Shown: piece by piece, positions 13,304-19,288 of the stretch
Layout: each line of letters starts with the position of its first letter
Numbering within the stretch: the stretch's first letter is position 1
DNA from: a virus
Reading direction: 5' to 3' (one strand)
Length of the DNA: 22,110 nt
IMG/VR virus record: IMGVR_UViG_3300034073_002715
Location: 1 to 22,110 of that record
The notes under the pieces: generated by a model
Seen by the model: the letters and a program-made list of their open reading frames with translations, nothing else
Told to the model about the DNA's origin: nothing
Databases searched by the model: none
Program-made: the position numbers and the translations under genes

Positions 13304-13468
13304 ATGAACAAGTACCAACTCACCGACCACGACCGGGCATTCTTCGCCAAGTGGGGCAAGTACCCCCTCCGGGCGCAGATCCTCATGCACCGCGACGAGA
13401 CCGGCGACACCGAAGGCCAGTCCATCGTCACCGTCCTTGACCGCGAAATCTACGGCGAGGTCAAGTGA
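13304..13468 (+). CDS. small hypothetical protein, first gene after the promoter
   Basis: 54 residues from ATG 13304, three bases after the dyad and behind GGGAGG at 13291-13296. The longer in-frame ORF beginning at 13250 would start inside the -35 element and is rejected. The protein (MNKYQLTDHDRAFFAKWGKY, then HRDETGDTEGQSIVTVLDRE) is hydrophilic, without cysteine or membrane helix. It is unfamiliar to me. Being first in a promoter-led operon, it may be expressed early. The stop overlaps the next ATG (TGATG). Confidence 0.65.
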   Translation: MNKYQLTDHDRAFFAKWGKYPLRAQILMHRDETGDTEGQSIVTVLDREIYGEVK

Positions 13469-13680
13469 TGAACACCTCCGCCCTGCGGTTCGACAAGCAC
13501 CGCAACCCAAACGCCGTCACCGAACCCATGTCGGACCCGTCCGAGGTTCTCCGCAATATTCGTGAACTGCAGCGTCAGGCGCATCGCATAGGCAACACCG
13601 AGAACCGTCGCTATTACGCCCGCATGATGACCGTCCTCATTGCCAACTGGCACCGCCAGAACAAGGCGGTGACGGCATGA
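13468..13680 (+). CDS. small helical hypothetical protein
   Basis: 70 residues from ATG 13468, overlapping the previous stop; a GTG three bases upstream in frame is less likely. A central amphipathic stretch (PSEVLRNIRELQRQAHRIGN, then RRYYARMMTVLIANWHRQN) suggests two helices. It is basic overall. No known domain is recognised. It sits between two unknown small genes in the operon that ends with WhiB, with four-base overlaps on both sides, so it is likely co-translated. Confidence 0.6.
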   Translation: MNTSALRFDKHRNPNAVTEPMSDPSEVLRNIRELQRQAHRIGNTENRRYYARMMTVLIANWHRQNKAVTA

Positions 13681-13928
13681 CGCACCTCGAACCGTACGAG
13701 GCCATCCTGGTCAACTACGACCTCAACCGACCCGTCGCACGGGCACGATGCGGAAGTCAAACGCACGCCGCTCTGTGGGTCATCGCAGCAATGGACGAAC
13801 ACGCAGGAAACTGCGCCGGAGTCGTCCACGAATGGCGATTCAATGATGATCTTGATGACTACGTCATCGTTCGCACCGGTCATGTCGTGCGTTACCAGAA
13901 CGTGATCAAGTGGGAGAAAAAGCGATGA
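13677..13928 (+). CDS. small hypothetical protein
   Basis: 83 residues from ATG 13677 (ATGA overlap). It opens THLEPYEAILVNYDLNRPVA, contains two cysteines (CGSQTHAALWV and NCAGVV) and an acidic segment (HEWRFNDDLDDYVIVRTGH), ending in KWEKKR. The alternating pattern suggests a small alpha/beta fold. No family is recognised. It is followed by a membrane protein gene with the same overlap style. Confidence 0.6.
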   Translation: MTHLEPYEAILVNYDLNRPVARARCGSQTHAALWVIAAMDEHAGNCAGVVHEWRFNDDLDDYVIVRTGHVVRYQNVIKWEKKR

Positions 13929-14173
13929 GGTCCACGGAAAAAGCCCTGATCTACACCGCGATACTCGGTGTCATGGTCCTCATGGCGATCAGTGAGGAAA
14001 CCCGCAACGGTGGCACCCCCGCACAATGGGCGATCTTCTGGATCATCGTGTCCCTCCTCGGTTTCGGGATCCTGCGGAACGTTGGCGCACCCGAGGTGCA
14101 ACCTCGACGCACCAAGAAACACCACCGGCGGGTCACCCGCCGCGACATCAAGGAGTATCGCCGTGGCCGGTGA
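13925..14173 (+). CDS. small membrane protein with basic tail
   Basis: 82 residues from ATG 13925 (overlap with previous stop). Two hydrophobic segments (ALIYTAILGVMVLMAI, residues 7-22, and WAIFWIIVSLLGFGIL, about 36-51) are followed by a strongly basic tail (RRTKKHHRRVTRRDIKEYRR). Predicted as a two-helix inner-membrane protein with a cytoplasmic basic end that could contact nucleic acid or lipid. It might be a holin-like or host-takeover protein, but it lies away from the endolysin and no function can be assigned. Confidence 0.62.
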   Translation: MRSTEKALIYTAILGVMVLMAISEETRNGGTPAQWAIFWIIVSLLGFGILRNVGAPEVQPRRTKKHHRRVTRRDIKEYRRGR

Positions 14174-14360
14174 CCTGTGGGAAGAACAACTCGACCGGCT
14201 CCTCGACGCCTACCGTGAACTGGCCTCCATCGCGGTGCAACTTCGGATGCCGCACCGCAGCCACACCGGGGTCTGCGAACATGGCTGTATGCGTTGCGAC
14301 GGTCAACGCGCTTACGACGAACTGATGATGCGCGCCGTCAGGTCTCAGGATGCCTCGTGA
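14163..14360 (+). CDS. small Cys/His protein
   Basis: 65 residues from GTG 14163, overlapping the membrane gene by 11 bases; the upstream extension of the same frame lies within that gene and is rejected. A helix (DLWEEQLDRLLDAYRELASI) precedes a compact C38-x-H40-x-C42-x2-C45 cluster (VCEHGCMRC) and a second helix. The cluster could bind one metal ion. Its stop overlaps the GTG of the WhiB gene. The same CEHGC.RC pattern is seen in other actinophage small proteins. Function unknown; the neighbour suggests a regulatory operon. Confidence 0.6.
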   Translation: MAGDLWEEQLDRLLDAYRELASIAVQLRMPHRSHTGVCEHGCMRCDGQRAYDELMMRAVRSQDAS

Positions 14361-14662
14361 ATCGTCACCGTCAGGCTTCCCACTGGTCCGAACCAGTCAA
14401 CGTCATCGAGCTGCGCCGACCCGTGTGGCAAAACGACGCCCTCTGCCGAGGCAACATGGCGTTGTTCTTCCCCGAAAAGATCACCGTGGAGCAAACCTTG
14501 AAAGCCAAGGCAATCTGCGCGAAATGTCCGGTCGCCCGCCAGTGTTTGGAAATGGCGTTTGCGAACGACGAACGGGACGGCATCTGGGGAGGCATGACAC
14601 CCACCGAACGGGACGTGCAGGTGTACGGGTACAATCGGCACCGATCCAGGAGGCCGAAGTGA
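14357..14662 (+). CDS. whiB: WhiB-family transcription regulator
   Basis: 101 residues from GTG 14357; the longer frame from 14294 extends into the preceding gene and is rejected. Cys30, Cys54, Cys57 and Cys63 (C-x23-C-x2-C-x5-C) would hold a 4Fe-4S cluster, and GIWGG at 75-79 is the family's glycine turn. The basic tail (NRHRSRRPK) is the usual DNA-contacting end. WhiB-like proteins act with the principal sigma factor and regulate development or stress genes; phage versions (such as WhiBTM4) alter host gene expression and can block superinfection. No AT-hook-like extension is visible. The ribosome site is weak. Confidence 0.93.
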   Translation: MNRHRQASHWSEPVNVIELRRPVWQNDALCRGNMALFFPEKITVEQTLKAKAICAKCPVARQCLEMAFANDERDGIWGGMTPTERDVQVYGYNRHRSRRPK

Positions 14663-14997
14663 CCAGCCCATCCAAACGCAAAGGGACCGCCGCCGAGAAC
14701 GCCGTTGTCAAATGGCTCCGCTCCGTCGGGTTCATTCACGCGGAGCGGGTCCGTGCCGGTTGGACTGATGATCGCGGCGACATTGACGGTCTGCCAGGGG
14801 TCACGATCGAGGTCAAGAACGAAAAGCGGATCGACCTCGCCGGCTACCTCGCCGAACTTGCTGTCGAGATGCACAACGGCAAAGCCGACACCGGGGTCGT
14901 CATCGTGAAGCGACGTGGACACACCGAGGTGGGACAGTGGTACGCCGTCCTGCCCGCCCACCTGTGGGCTGAACTGATCAAACAAACGGGGAGATAA
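14659..14997 (+). CDS. Holliday-junction-resolvase-like nuclease
   Basis: 112 residues from GTG 14659, with AGGAGG at 14648-14653. The archaeal Hjc / PD-(D/E)xK pattern is present: a basic KRKGTAAENAVVKWLRSVGF start with Glu14, then GDIDG at 40-44 (Asp41, Asp43) and IEVKN at 50-54 (Glu51-x-Lys53). The following strand and helix (YLAELAVEMHNGKADTGVVI) resemble the family. It would resolve branched DNA during replication or recombination. Neighbours (RecB/Cas4-like nuclease, SSB-like protein, primase) agree with that. Sequence-specific resolvase activity is inferred, not shown. Confidence 0.82.
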   Translation: MTSPSKRKGTAAENAVVKWLRSVGFIHAERVRAGWTDDRGDIDGLPGVTIEVKNEKRIDLAGYLAELAVEMHNGKADTGVVIVKRRGHTEVGQWYAVLPAHLWAELIKQTGR

Positions 14998-15003
14998 CCA
15001 GAA

Positions 15004-16548
15004 ATGACCGCCCAATTCCTACAGCAAGACTTCACCCGCGACCGGTGGGGCCGACCCCTCATCACCCCCGCTGGTGGTGGGAAACCCGTCGCCTACACCC
15101 GGATCTCCGGATACGGGTCGGTGCTGGAGAACCAGTTCGGCCTCACCAAGTGGAAGCTCCGCACCCTCCTGAAAGGGTCGTTGGATCGTCCCGATCTGCG
15201 CGCCGCCGCCGAATCCAAACTTGGTGACGACCGGCACCTCGACGACATCGTCGACCGCATGATGGAACACGCCGGCGCATCATCGGCAGCGAACATCGGC
15301 ACCGCCATCCACGAAGTGTTGGCTCAACTCGACTCCGGGCAGATCACCCTCCACGAAATGCCGGACAACTTCCGCCCCTTCGGCCAAGGGTGGCAAACCG
15401 CCCTGACCACCCTTGGCTACGAAGTCGACCCCGACCTGATCGAACTGCACCTCGTCAACGACGAATTCCAAGCAGCCGGATCAGGTGACAACTTCGTCCG
15501 CCGCATCTCCGACGGCAAACTGGTCGCCCTGGACAAGAAAACCGGCAAACAAATCCACACCCGCCCACTCGCCTACATGGTGCAGCTGTACCTGTACGCC
15601 ACAGCCGTCCGCTACAACGTCGCAACCGGGGAACGCTCCCAGATCGGCGACGTCGACACTTCGGAGGCGTTGATTGCCCACATCCCCGCCACCGGCGACG
15701 GTAGGTGCGACATCTACCGGGTCGACCTCACCGCTGTGCGCCCCATCGTCGAGCTCGCCCGTGCCGTGAAGGCGGTGGAGAAGGGTGCGCCTGCGGTGGT
15801 GAAACTGGACGCCCAGATGGACCCGATCGACGAGATCGCATCCGACGCCCGCATCGAATGGGTCAAAGACCGCCTCAAGGTGTGCCTCACCTTCAGCGAC
15901 GCCACCGCCACCATGACGAAGCACCTGTGGCCCGAAGGTGTCCCCGGCTTCAAAGGCAACCACCAGCACACCCACCGGGAGCTGAACCTGATCCTCGTCG
16001 CGCTCGAGTCAGTAGAACGGGAACACAATCTCCCGTTCGGTCTCCCCGACCCCGACTACGCCGCCACCCACCAGCACGCAATCAAACTGGTCAAAGGTGC
16101 GTTCCCATCCGCCCAACCCGTCGACACAACCAAACTGGTTCCCGACGAGGTCGTGTCGGATGTGATGGAGATCCACCGCAACCTGACCCCCGCCGCCACC
16201 AACATCGTCACCATGGTCCTCGCGGAGGCGAACGGTGCCGGCTACGGCCTGTCGCTCAAGAAGCGTGCCAGTGAACAGCGGGTCGCCGCGATCCTCGCTC
16301 TGTTCGCCTGCGCCCAATTCGAGGACGCCACCATCATCCGCCCCATCATCACCCACGCCCTCCCCGACCACGACGCCGCCGCGTCGCTCGGCAAGCTCTT
16401 CGGCACATTCACCATCACGGAGTCTCGTGCCGTAGAAAACACCGCCAACGCCTTCGAGGCCGGCCTTCTCCACCTGGAGGAAACCAAAACCGGCACGATC
16501 ACGCTGGTGGCAAACAACCCAACCAACAACAACCAGGAGAACCAATGA
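15004..16548 (+). CDS. RecB/Cas4-like PD-(D/E)xK nuclease
   Basis: 514 residues. The N-terminal half carries the order of motifs in RecB/Cas4 nucleases: His103 in GTAIHEVL, Asp162 in AAGSGDNF, DKKTGK at 177-182 (D-x-K) and QLYLYA at 194-199. The helical end (residues 300-514) contains a long region (VVSDVMEIHRNLTPAATNIV, ASEQRVAAILALFACAQFED) without clear motif. Actinophages commonly carry such a two-part protein near the SSB-like gene, as expected for end processing in recombination. Four-base overlap (ATGA) couples it to the SSB-like gene. Four cysteines of iron-sulphur Cas4 type are not visible. A helicase domain is also absent. Confidence 0.82.
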   Translation: MTAQFLQQDFTRDRWGRPLITPAGGGKPVAYTRISGYGSVLENQFGLTKWKLRTLLKGSLDRPDLRAAAESKLGDDRHLDDIVDRMMEHAGASSAANIGTAIHEVLAQLDSGQITLHEMPDNFRPFGQGWQTALTTLGYEVDPDLIELHLVNDEFQAAGSGDNFVRRISDGKLVALDKKTGKQIHTRPLAYMVQLYLYATAVRYNVATGERSQIGDVDTSEALIAHIPATGDGRCDIYRVDLTAVRPIVELARAVKAVEKGAPAVVKLDAQMDPIDEIASDARIEWVKDRLKVCLTFSDATATMTKHLWPEGVPGFKGNHQHTHRELNLILVALESVEREHNLPFGLPDPDYAATHQHAIKLVKGAFPSAQPVDTTKLVPDEVVSDVMEIHRNLTPAATNIVTMVLAEANGAGYGLSLKKRASEQRVAAILALFACAQFEDATIIRPIITHALPDHDAAASLGKLFGTFTITESRAVENTANAFEAGLLHLEETKTGTITLVANNPTNNNQENQ

Positions 16549-16946
16549 GCGACGAATTCCTCGCCGGAGGCGGAGCCTCCAACCCGGCGATCAAATTCAC
16601 CAACCCCGGCGACACCGCCAAAGGGGTCATCACCCAAGTGAAGCGGCTCGAGGACCGCGACCCGAACGGCACCGTCAAGACGTGGCCCGACGGGAAGCCG
16701 AAGCACGTGTTCGTGTTCACCCTCGAAACCGACAACGGCACCGAAGCCCTCTGGGTGCGCGGCAACATGGTGAAGGCGATCCGTGAGGCCGCCACCGCCG
16801 CCGGGGTCACCACCATGGAAGGCGCAACCGTCGCGGTTCAGTTCACCGGCCTCGGCGAACCGACCTCGAAGGGGTACGCACCGCCGAAGCTGTTCAAGGC
16901 CCAGGTGAAGCCGGCGTCCACGATCACCACCGACGACCTCCTGTAG
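16545..16946 (+). CDS. single-stranded-DNA-binding-like protein
   Basis: 133 residues, ATG overlapping the nuclease stop. Beta strands of an OB-like fold are suggested (DTAKGVITQVKRLEDRD, HVFVFTLETDNGTEALWV, GATVAVQFTGLGEP) and the end is TITTDDLL, an acidic tip like the C-terminal peptide by which SSB proteins recruit partners. The pattern is common for actinophage proteins placed beside a RecB-like nuclease. It lacks the classical SSB consensus, so the assignment rests on fold hints and neighbours. A 144-base non-coding gap follows, the largest in the window. Confidence 0.7.
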   Translation: MSDEFLAGGGASNPAIKFTNPGDTAKGVITQVKRLEDRDPNGTVKTWPDGKPKHVFVFTLETDNGTEALWVRGNMVKAIREAATAAGVTTMEGATVAVQFTGLGEPTSKGYAPPKLFKAQVKPASTITTDDLL

Positions 16947-17090
16947 GTCACCCCAAGTCGCACACCCTTTCCCGCCTTTCTCCTTTCGGGGTGGGGAGGG
17001 GCAGCGACCCCTCCAGGCAACAAGATGTCCGCGCCAACCACGCTGTCCAGGTAGGGCGCGACCCGGTGCAAGTCCGGGTGGAGGGGCCAC
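16947..17090 (+). ncRNA. candidate structured cis-regulatory RNA, tRNA-like three-way junction
   Basis: This 144-base gap begins with a pyrimidine-rich stretch (to ~16986). GGAGGGG at 16995-17001 can pair with CCCCTCC at 17008-17014 (loop CAGCGA). The same CCCCTCC can instead pair with a second GGAGGGG at 17080-17086 (A17015-T17079 can extend the stem), which is the Shine-Dalgarno of the ORF at 17091. In the second fold two further hairpins fit with no gap between them: CGCGCC/GGCGCG at 17030-17060, extended by ACC/GGT, and ACCCGG/CCGGGT at 17061-17079 with a T-loop-like seven-base loop TGCAAGT. CCA follows at 17087-17089. There is no D-arm, so this is not a normal tRNA. Switching is inferred from complementarity. 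Confidence 0.55.
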
Positions 17091-17231
17091 ATGAAAACAC
17101 AAGACATAGCCAACGCCGTACACTTCTTGCGTCGCACCGTGGCCTACGGTGCCGACCAAGACATCCTCATCGCCACCATCGAAGCCTTAGAAAAGGAACT
17201 TGATCGGCGGCGGGAAAGGTCCAAGAAATGA
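17091..17231 (+). CDS. small protein downstream of the structured RNA
   Basis: 46 residues from ATG 17091 to TGA 17229-17231, with GGAGGGG four bases upstream of the start. It opens MKTQDIANAVHFLRRTVAYG, followed by a helix (QDILIATIEALEKELDRRRE) and a basic end. Its start codon sits three bases after the predicted outer stem of the RNA element. Its stop overlaps the next ATG (ATGA). No family is recognised. Because the whole downstream run of coupled genes begins here, occlusion of this ribosome site could affect several products. Confidence 0.62.
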   Translation: MKTQDIANAVHFLRRTVAYGADQDILIATIEALEKELDRRRERSKK

Positions 17232-17416
17232 ACACCAACGAAGAACTGATGATGTTGAGGGAACGCCTCGAAGAACAAGCCATGACCCTCGACGTCCTCC
17301 GGGAACGACTCACCGAGGAAAAAGACCGCGCCGACCGCGCAGAACAACTCCTCGTCGAGAAACGAGCCGAAATCCTCCGCCTCGAAGCATTGCAGCAAAT
17401 CCACTACAGCGACTGA
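17228..17416 (+). CDS. small coiled-coil protein
   Basis: 62 residues, ATG overlapping the previous stop. From residue 4 to about 55 the sequence is a continuous heptad-like helix (LMMLRERLEEQAMTLDVLRE, then LTEEKDRADRAEQLLVEKR). It is rich in Glu, Arg and Leu, as a coiled coil would be. There are no cysteines or membrane segment. It might form dimers and act as an adaptor or phage-encoded inhibitor, but nothing specific can be stated. Confidence 0.62.
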   Translation: MNTNEELMMLRERLEEQAMTLDVLRERLTEEKDRADRAEQLLVEKRAEILRLEALQQIHYSD

Positions 17417-17418
17417 CC

Positions 17419-17634
17419 GTGGACGACAACACACACAAAGCCGTTATCGCCGTCGCCGGAAAATCCTTGCTGATTTCCTACTTCATGATGTTTGCGTCGG
17501 CGGTCAGCGACGGAACAATGGCGAACATTACGCTTGCGGTCGGTGTCGTAACGGGACTGTTCGCCGTCTGTGTCGCAATCGCAGCTGCGACCGTCCTAGC
17601 ACTCGACGACATCAACAACAACGACAACCGCTAG
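17419..17634 (+). CDS. small two-helix membrane protein
   Basis: 71 residues from GTG 17419, two bases after the preceding stop; the longer frame from 17200 lies across the coiled-coil gene. Two hydrophobic segments (KSLLISYFMMFASAV and ITLAVGVVTGLFAVCVAIAA) are separated by a short loop; the end is DDINNNDNR. It overlaps the next gene's GTG (TAGTG). Together with the three-helix protein that follows, it may form a membrane complex. No function is recognised; holin-like activity cannot be excluded. Confidence 0.6.
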   Translation: MDDNTHKAVIAVAGKSLLISYFMMFASAVSDGTMANITLAVGVVTGLFAVCVAIAAATVLALDDINNNDNR

Positions 17635-17957
17635 TGGACTTCTCATGGGTGTTGGCTACCTTCGGAATCACCGGCATGGTGATCGCCGGCAGGAAAATCT
17701 GGTGGGGATGGCTCGTCAACCTCGCCAACGAAATCCTGTGGATCATCTTCGCCGTCACAACCCGCCAGTACGGGTTCATCCTCATGGCAATCGGCTACGG
17801 AGCCGTCTATGCCAACAACATGAGAACGTGGAGAAGTGATGTCGATCCAGCAGATCAACGAGGTGATGGCCATCACCGAAGAAATGTCCCCATGCTGCGG
17901 GTCGCTTGCGTTGCAGATGTACCACCACCAACTCGAACTGATCGACCAGTACCGTGA
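17634..17957 (+). CDS. PnuC/PQ-loop-like half-size membrane protein, long overlap with next gene
   Basis: 107 residues from GTG 17634. Residues 1-65 form about three membrane helices (FSWVLATFGITGMVIAG, GWLVNLANEILWIIFAVTT, YGFILMAIGYGAVYANN), resembling half of a PnuC-type or semiSWEET-like carrier for nicotinamide riboside or small metabolites. Residues after 67 (SDVDPADQRGDGHHRRN onward) are read in a different frame from the next gene and look like out-of-frame sequence. The natural end was probably near RTW; one base of shift would give a TGA at the gene junction. Either a real 119-base overlap or a mutated stop must be assumed. Substrate unknown. Confidence 0.5.
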   Translation: MDFSWVLATFGITGMVIAGRKIWWGWLVNLANEILWIIFAVTTRQYGFILMAIGYGAVYANNMRTWRSDVDPADQRGDGHHRRNVPMLRVACVADVPPPTRTDRPVP

Positions 17958-18069
17958 ACTGTCCCGCCACGCCGAAGAACTCTTCACCGCATTGTGCATC
18001 GACGATCCCGCTAGGGTGCGTCGCGTCAAAGATGCGTACATGAACTGGTTAGCTGACAACTACCGGTAA
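17839..18069 (+). CDS. small helical hypothetical protein
   Basis: 76 residues from ATG 17839 (in-frame GTG at 17836). It begins MSIQQINEVMAITEEMSPCC and contains a helix-rich stretch (LALQMYHHQLELIDQYRELS, then HAEELFTALCIDDPARVRRV). Two adjacent cysteines (PCCGS) lie near residue 20. It overlaps the preceding membrane-protein frame by 119 bases, an unusual amount for this window. This frame has the more regular codon pattern. No known family is recognised. Confidence 0.6.
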   Translation: MSIQQINEVMAITEEMSPCCGSLALQMYHHQLELIDQYRELSRHAEELFTALCIDDPARVRRVKDAYMNWLADNYR

Positions 18070-18096
18070 CCGTCCACCACAACAAAGGGGAAAAAC

Positions 18097-18306
18097 ATGA
18101 AACCGTTGCCCGCCTACTTCGAGGCACACCAACACTCGTACGGCGAAACCGCCATCTACATCCGTGAGCTACAAGCGGATCGGCACCGCCTGTACGACCT
18201 GCTCGAGCGGATCGTCCAAGCCCACAAGGACGGTGAACCTGACACCGCCGCCCTCCTCGCCGCCATGGCCCTCGCCGATCGACCGGAGGAGGCCGACCGT
18301 GTCTGA
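18097..18306 (+). CDS. small helical hypothetical protein
   Basis: 69 residues from ATG 18097 behind AAAGGGG, which is a clear ribosome site after a 27-base gap. It starts MKPLPAYFEAHQHSYGETAI, followed by IRELQADRHRLYDLLERIV and an Ala-rich helix (TAALLAAMALADRPEEADRV). Predicted to be fully helical and soluble. The stop overlaps the next gene's GTG by eight bases. No homologous family is recognised. The clear ribosome site suggests translation restarts independently here. Confidence 0.62.
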   Translation: MKPLPAYFEAHQHSYGETAIYIRELQADRHRLYDLLERIVQAHKDGEPDTAALLAAMALADRPEEADRV

Positions 18307-18676
18307 CGACATTGTGACCCGACTGCGAGCAGGGATGCCGGCAGAGTGTTACACCTGTGCAGAATGGGGATGTTCCGATGAAGACGGCAATCCAATTCCG
18401 TTCATGGAGGGGCGCGTAATAGAGTGCGCCTGCGACTGCCATTCTTGGCTTGACAAGGTATCCGAAGCCGCTGATGAGATAGAACGACTACGGACACAGA
18501 TAGCAGAACAGACCATTATCCACGAGGTTCAAAAAACAAACACGCTGAACGAGATGGAACGCCTGCGAGCCGCTTTGGCTCTCGCCGTCAACGAACTGTC
18601 TAGGCACGGTCAGTATTCGGTGTACTCGTCCGAGCAGTTGATGCAACAGTTTTTAGAGGAGGCCCGCGATGCGTGA
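18299..18676 (+). CDS. Cys-rich N-terminus plus coiled-coil protein
   Basis: 125 residues from GTG 18299, with GGAGGA upstream; the upstream part of this frame lies in the previous gene. Cys17, Cys20, Cys25 and Cys43, Cys45, Cys47, His48 (CYTCAEWGCS and ECACDCH) could form one or two metal sites. A long coiled-coil helix (SEAADEIERLRTQIAEQTII, NEMERLRAALALAVNELSRH) fills residues 52-103, and an acidic helix ends the protein. The gene is clearly less GC-rich than its neighbours, with AAA, ATA and AAC codons frequent, suggesting recent arrival. Function unknown; an adaptor is plausible. Confidence 0.6.
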   Translation: MSDDIVTRLRAGMPAECYTCAEWGCSDEDGNPIPFMEGRVIECACDCHSWLDKVSEAADEIERLRTQIAEQTIIHEVQKTNTLNEMERLRAALALAVNELSRHGQYSVYSSEQLMQQFLEEARDA

Positions 18677-18830
18677 CCCGGATCTGGAACTGTGGGCTGA
18701 CGTGAACCGGGCCGAGGACGCATTCGTCGCCGAAGCCGAGCGTCGCGCCGAGCTGGAGATCGACGACGAGGACGAAGACCGCTGCCCCGCCTGCGAACGG
18801 TACAACTGCTCCGGAAGGTGCTGCCTGTGA
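18669..18830 (+). CDS. short acidic protein with C-terminal Cys cluster
   Basis: 53 residues from ATG 18669 to TGA 18828-18830, overlapping the preceding gene by eight bases with AGAGGAGG just upstream. An acidic helix (DPDLELWADVNRAEDAFVAE, then RRAELEIDDEDEDR) precedes C39-x2-C42, C47 and C51-C52 (CPACERYNCSGRCC). The end could bind a zinc ion or form disulphides. The stop overlaps the next GTG. Such small Asp/Glu-rich proteins with C-terminal Cys pairs recur in this window; the role is unknown. Confidence 0.6.
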   Translation: MRDPDLELWADVNRAEDAFVAEAERRAELEIDDEDEDRCPACERYNCSGRCCL

Positions 18831-19288
18831 ACAACCACACCCCCTCGCGTAGCAACTACACCCGCGGATGCCGGTGCGCCGGCTGCACCGAAGCCAACCG
18901 CCAATACTCACAGGCGACCAAACATCGTCGCAGCAACACCGACAACCACACCCCGTCCCATGGCAGGTACGCAGAAGGTTGCCGCTGTAAAGGTTGCACC
19001 CAGGCGAACCGTGACTACATGCGCTGGTACCGCAAAAACCGGCACCTGATCAAACGCACCGCCCCCGAATCCCAGTTGGCCCCCGGCAAACTGTCCATCC
19101 GACCCCTGTTGGCCGCGATCGACCACATCGACGACGCCACCAGCGCCGAGCGGATGGGTGTGACACGGGTAACCATGGTTAGGTGGAGACGGGAAGGGTT
19201 GAACCTTCGAGCTGCCGACCAGGCCGCCTGCAAACTCGGATACCACCCCTACCTCATCTGGGGCAACGACTACTGGCACGCCAAATGA
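18827..19288 (+). CDS. duplicated GCRC..C motif protein with helix-turn-helix end
   Basis: 153 residues from GTG 18827. Residues 4-27 and 41-64 are two copies of the same unit (HTPS...Y..GCRC.GCT.ANR.Y), each with C-x-C-x2-C (15/17/20 and 52/54/57), an arrangement that could bind zinc. The family HGT.Y..GCRCD.C is common in actinobacterial genomes and phages but uncharacterised. The C-terminal part (LLAAIDHIDDATSAERMGVT, VTMVRWRREGLNLRAADQAA) looks like a helix-turn-helix with a following helix, suggesting DNA binding, perhaps as a regulator. It is followed with four-base overlap by a small membrane peptide gene. Confidence 0.7.
   Translation: MNNHTPSRSNYTRGCRCAGCTEANRQYSQATKHRRSNTDNHTPSHGRYAEGCRCKGCTQANRDYMRWYRKNRHLIKRTAPESQLAPGKLSIRPLLAAIDHIDDATSAERMGVTRVTMVRWRREGLNLRAADQAACKLGYHPYLIWGNDYWHAK

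Noticed and set aside
13250-13468. Longer start of the gene at 13304 (from ATG 13246 or GTG/TTG near 13250)
   Set aside because: It would begin within the promoter-like -35 element and ignore the strong GGGAGG site in front of ATG 13304.
17008-17089. A normal tRNA gene
   Set aside because: Acceptor-like stem, T-arm-like hairpin and CCA are present, but there is no D-arm, no seven-base anticodon loop with T33, no variable loop before the T-arm, and T55 is G. Kept only as a tRNA-like element.
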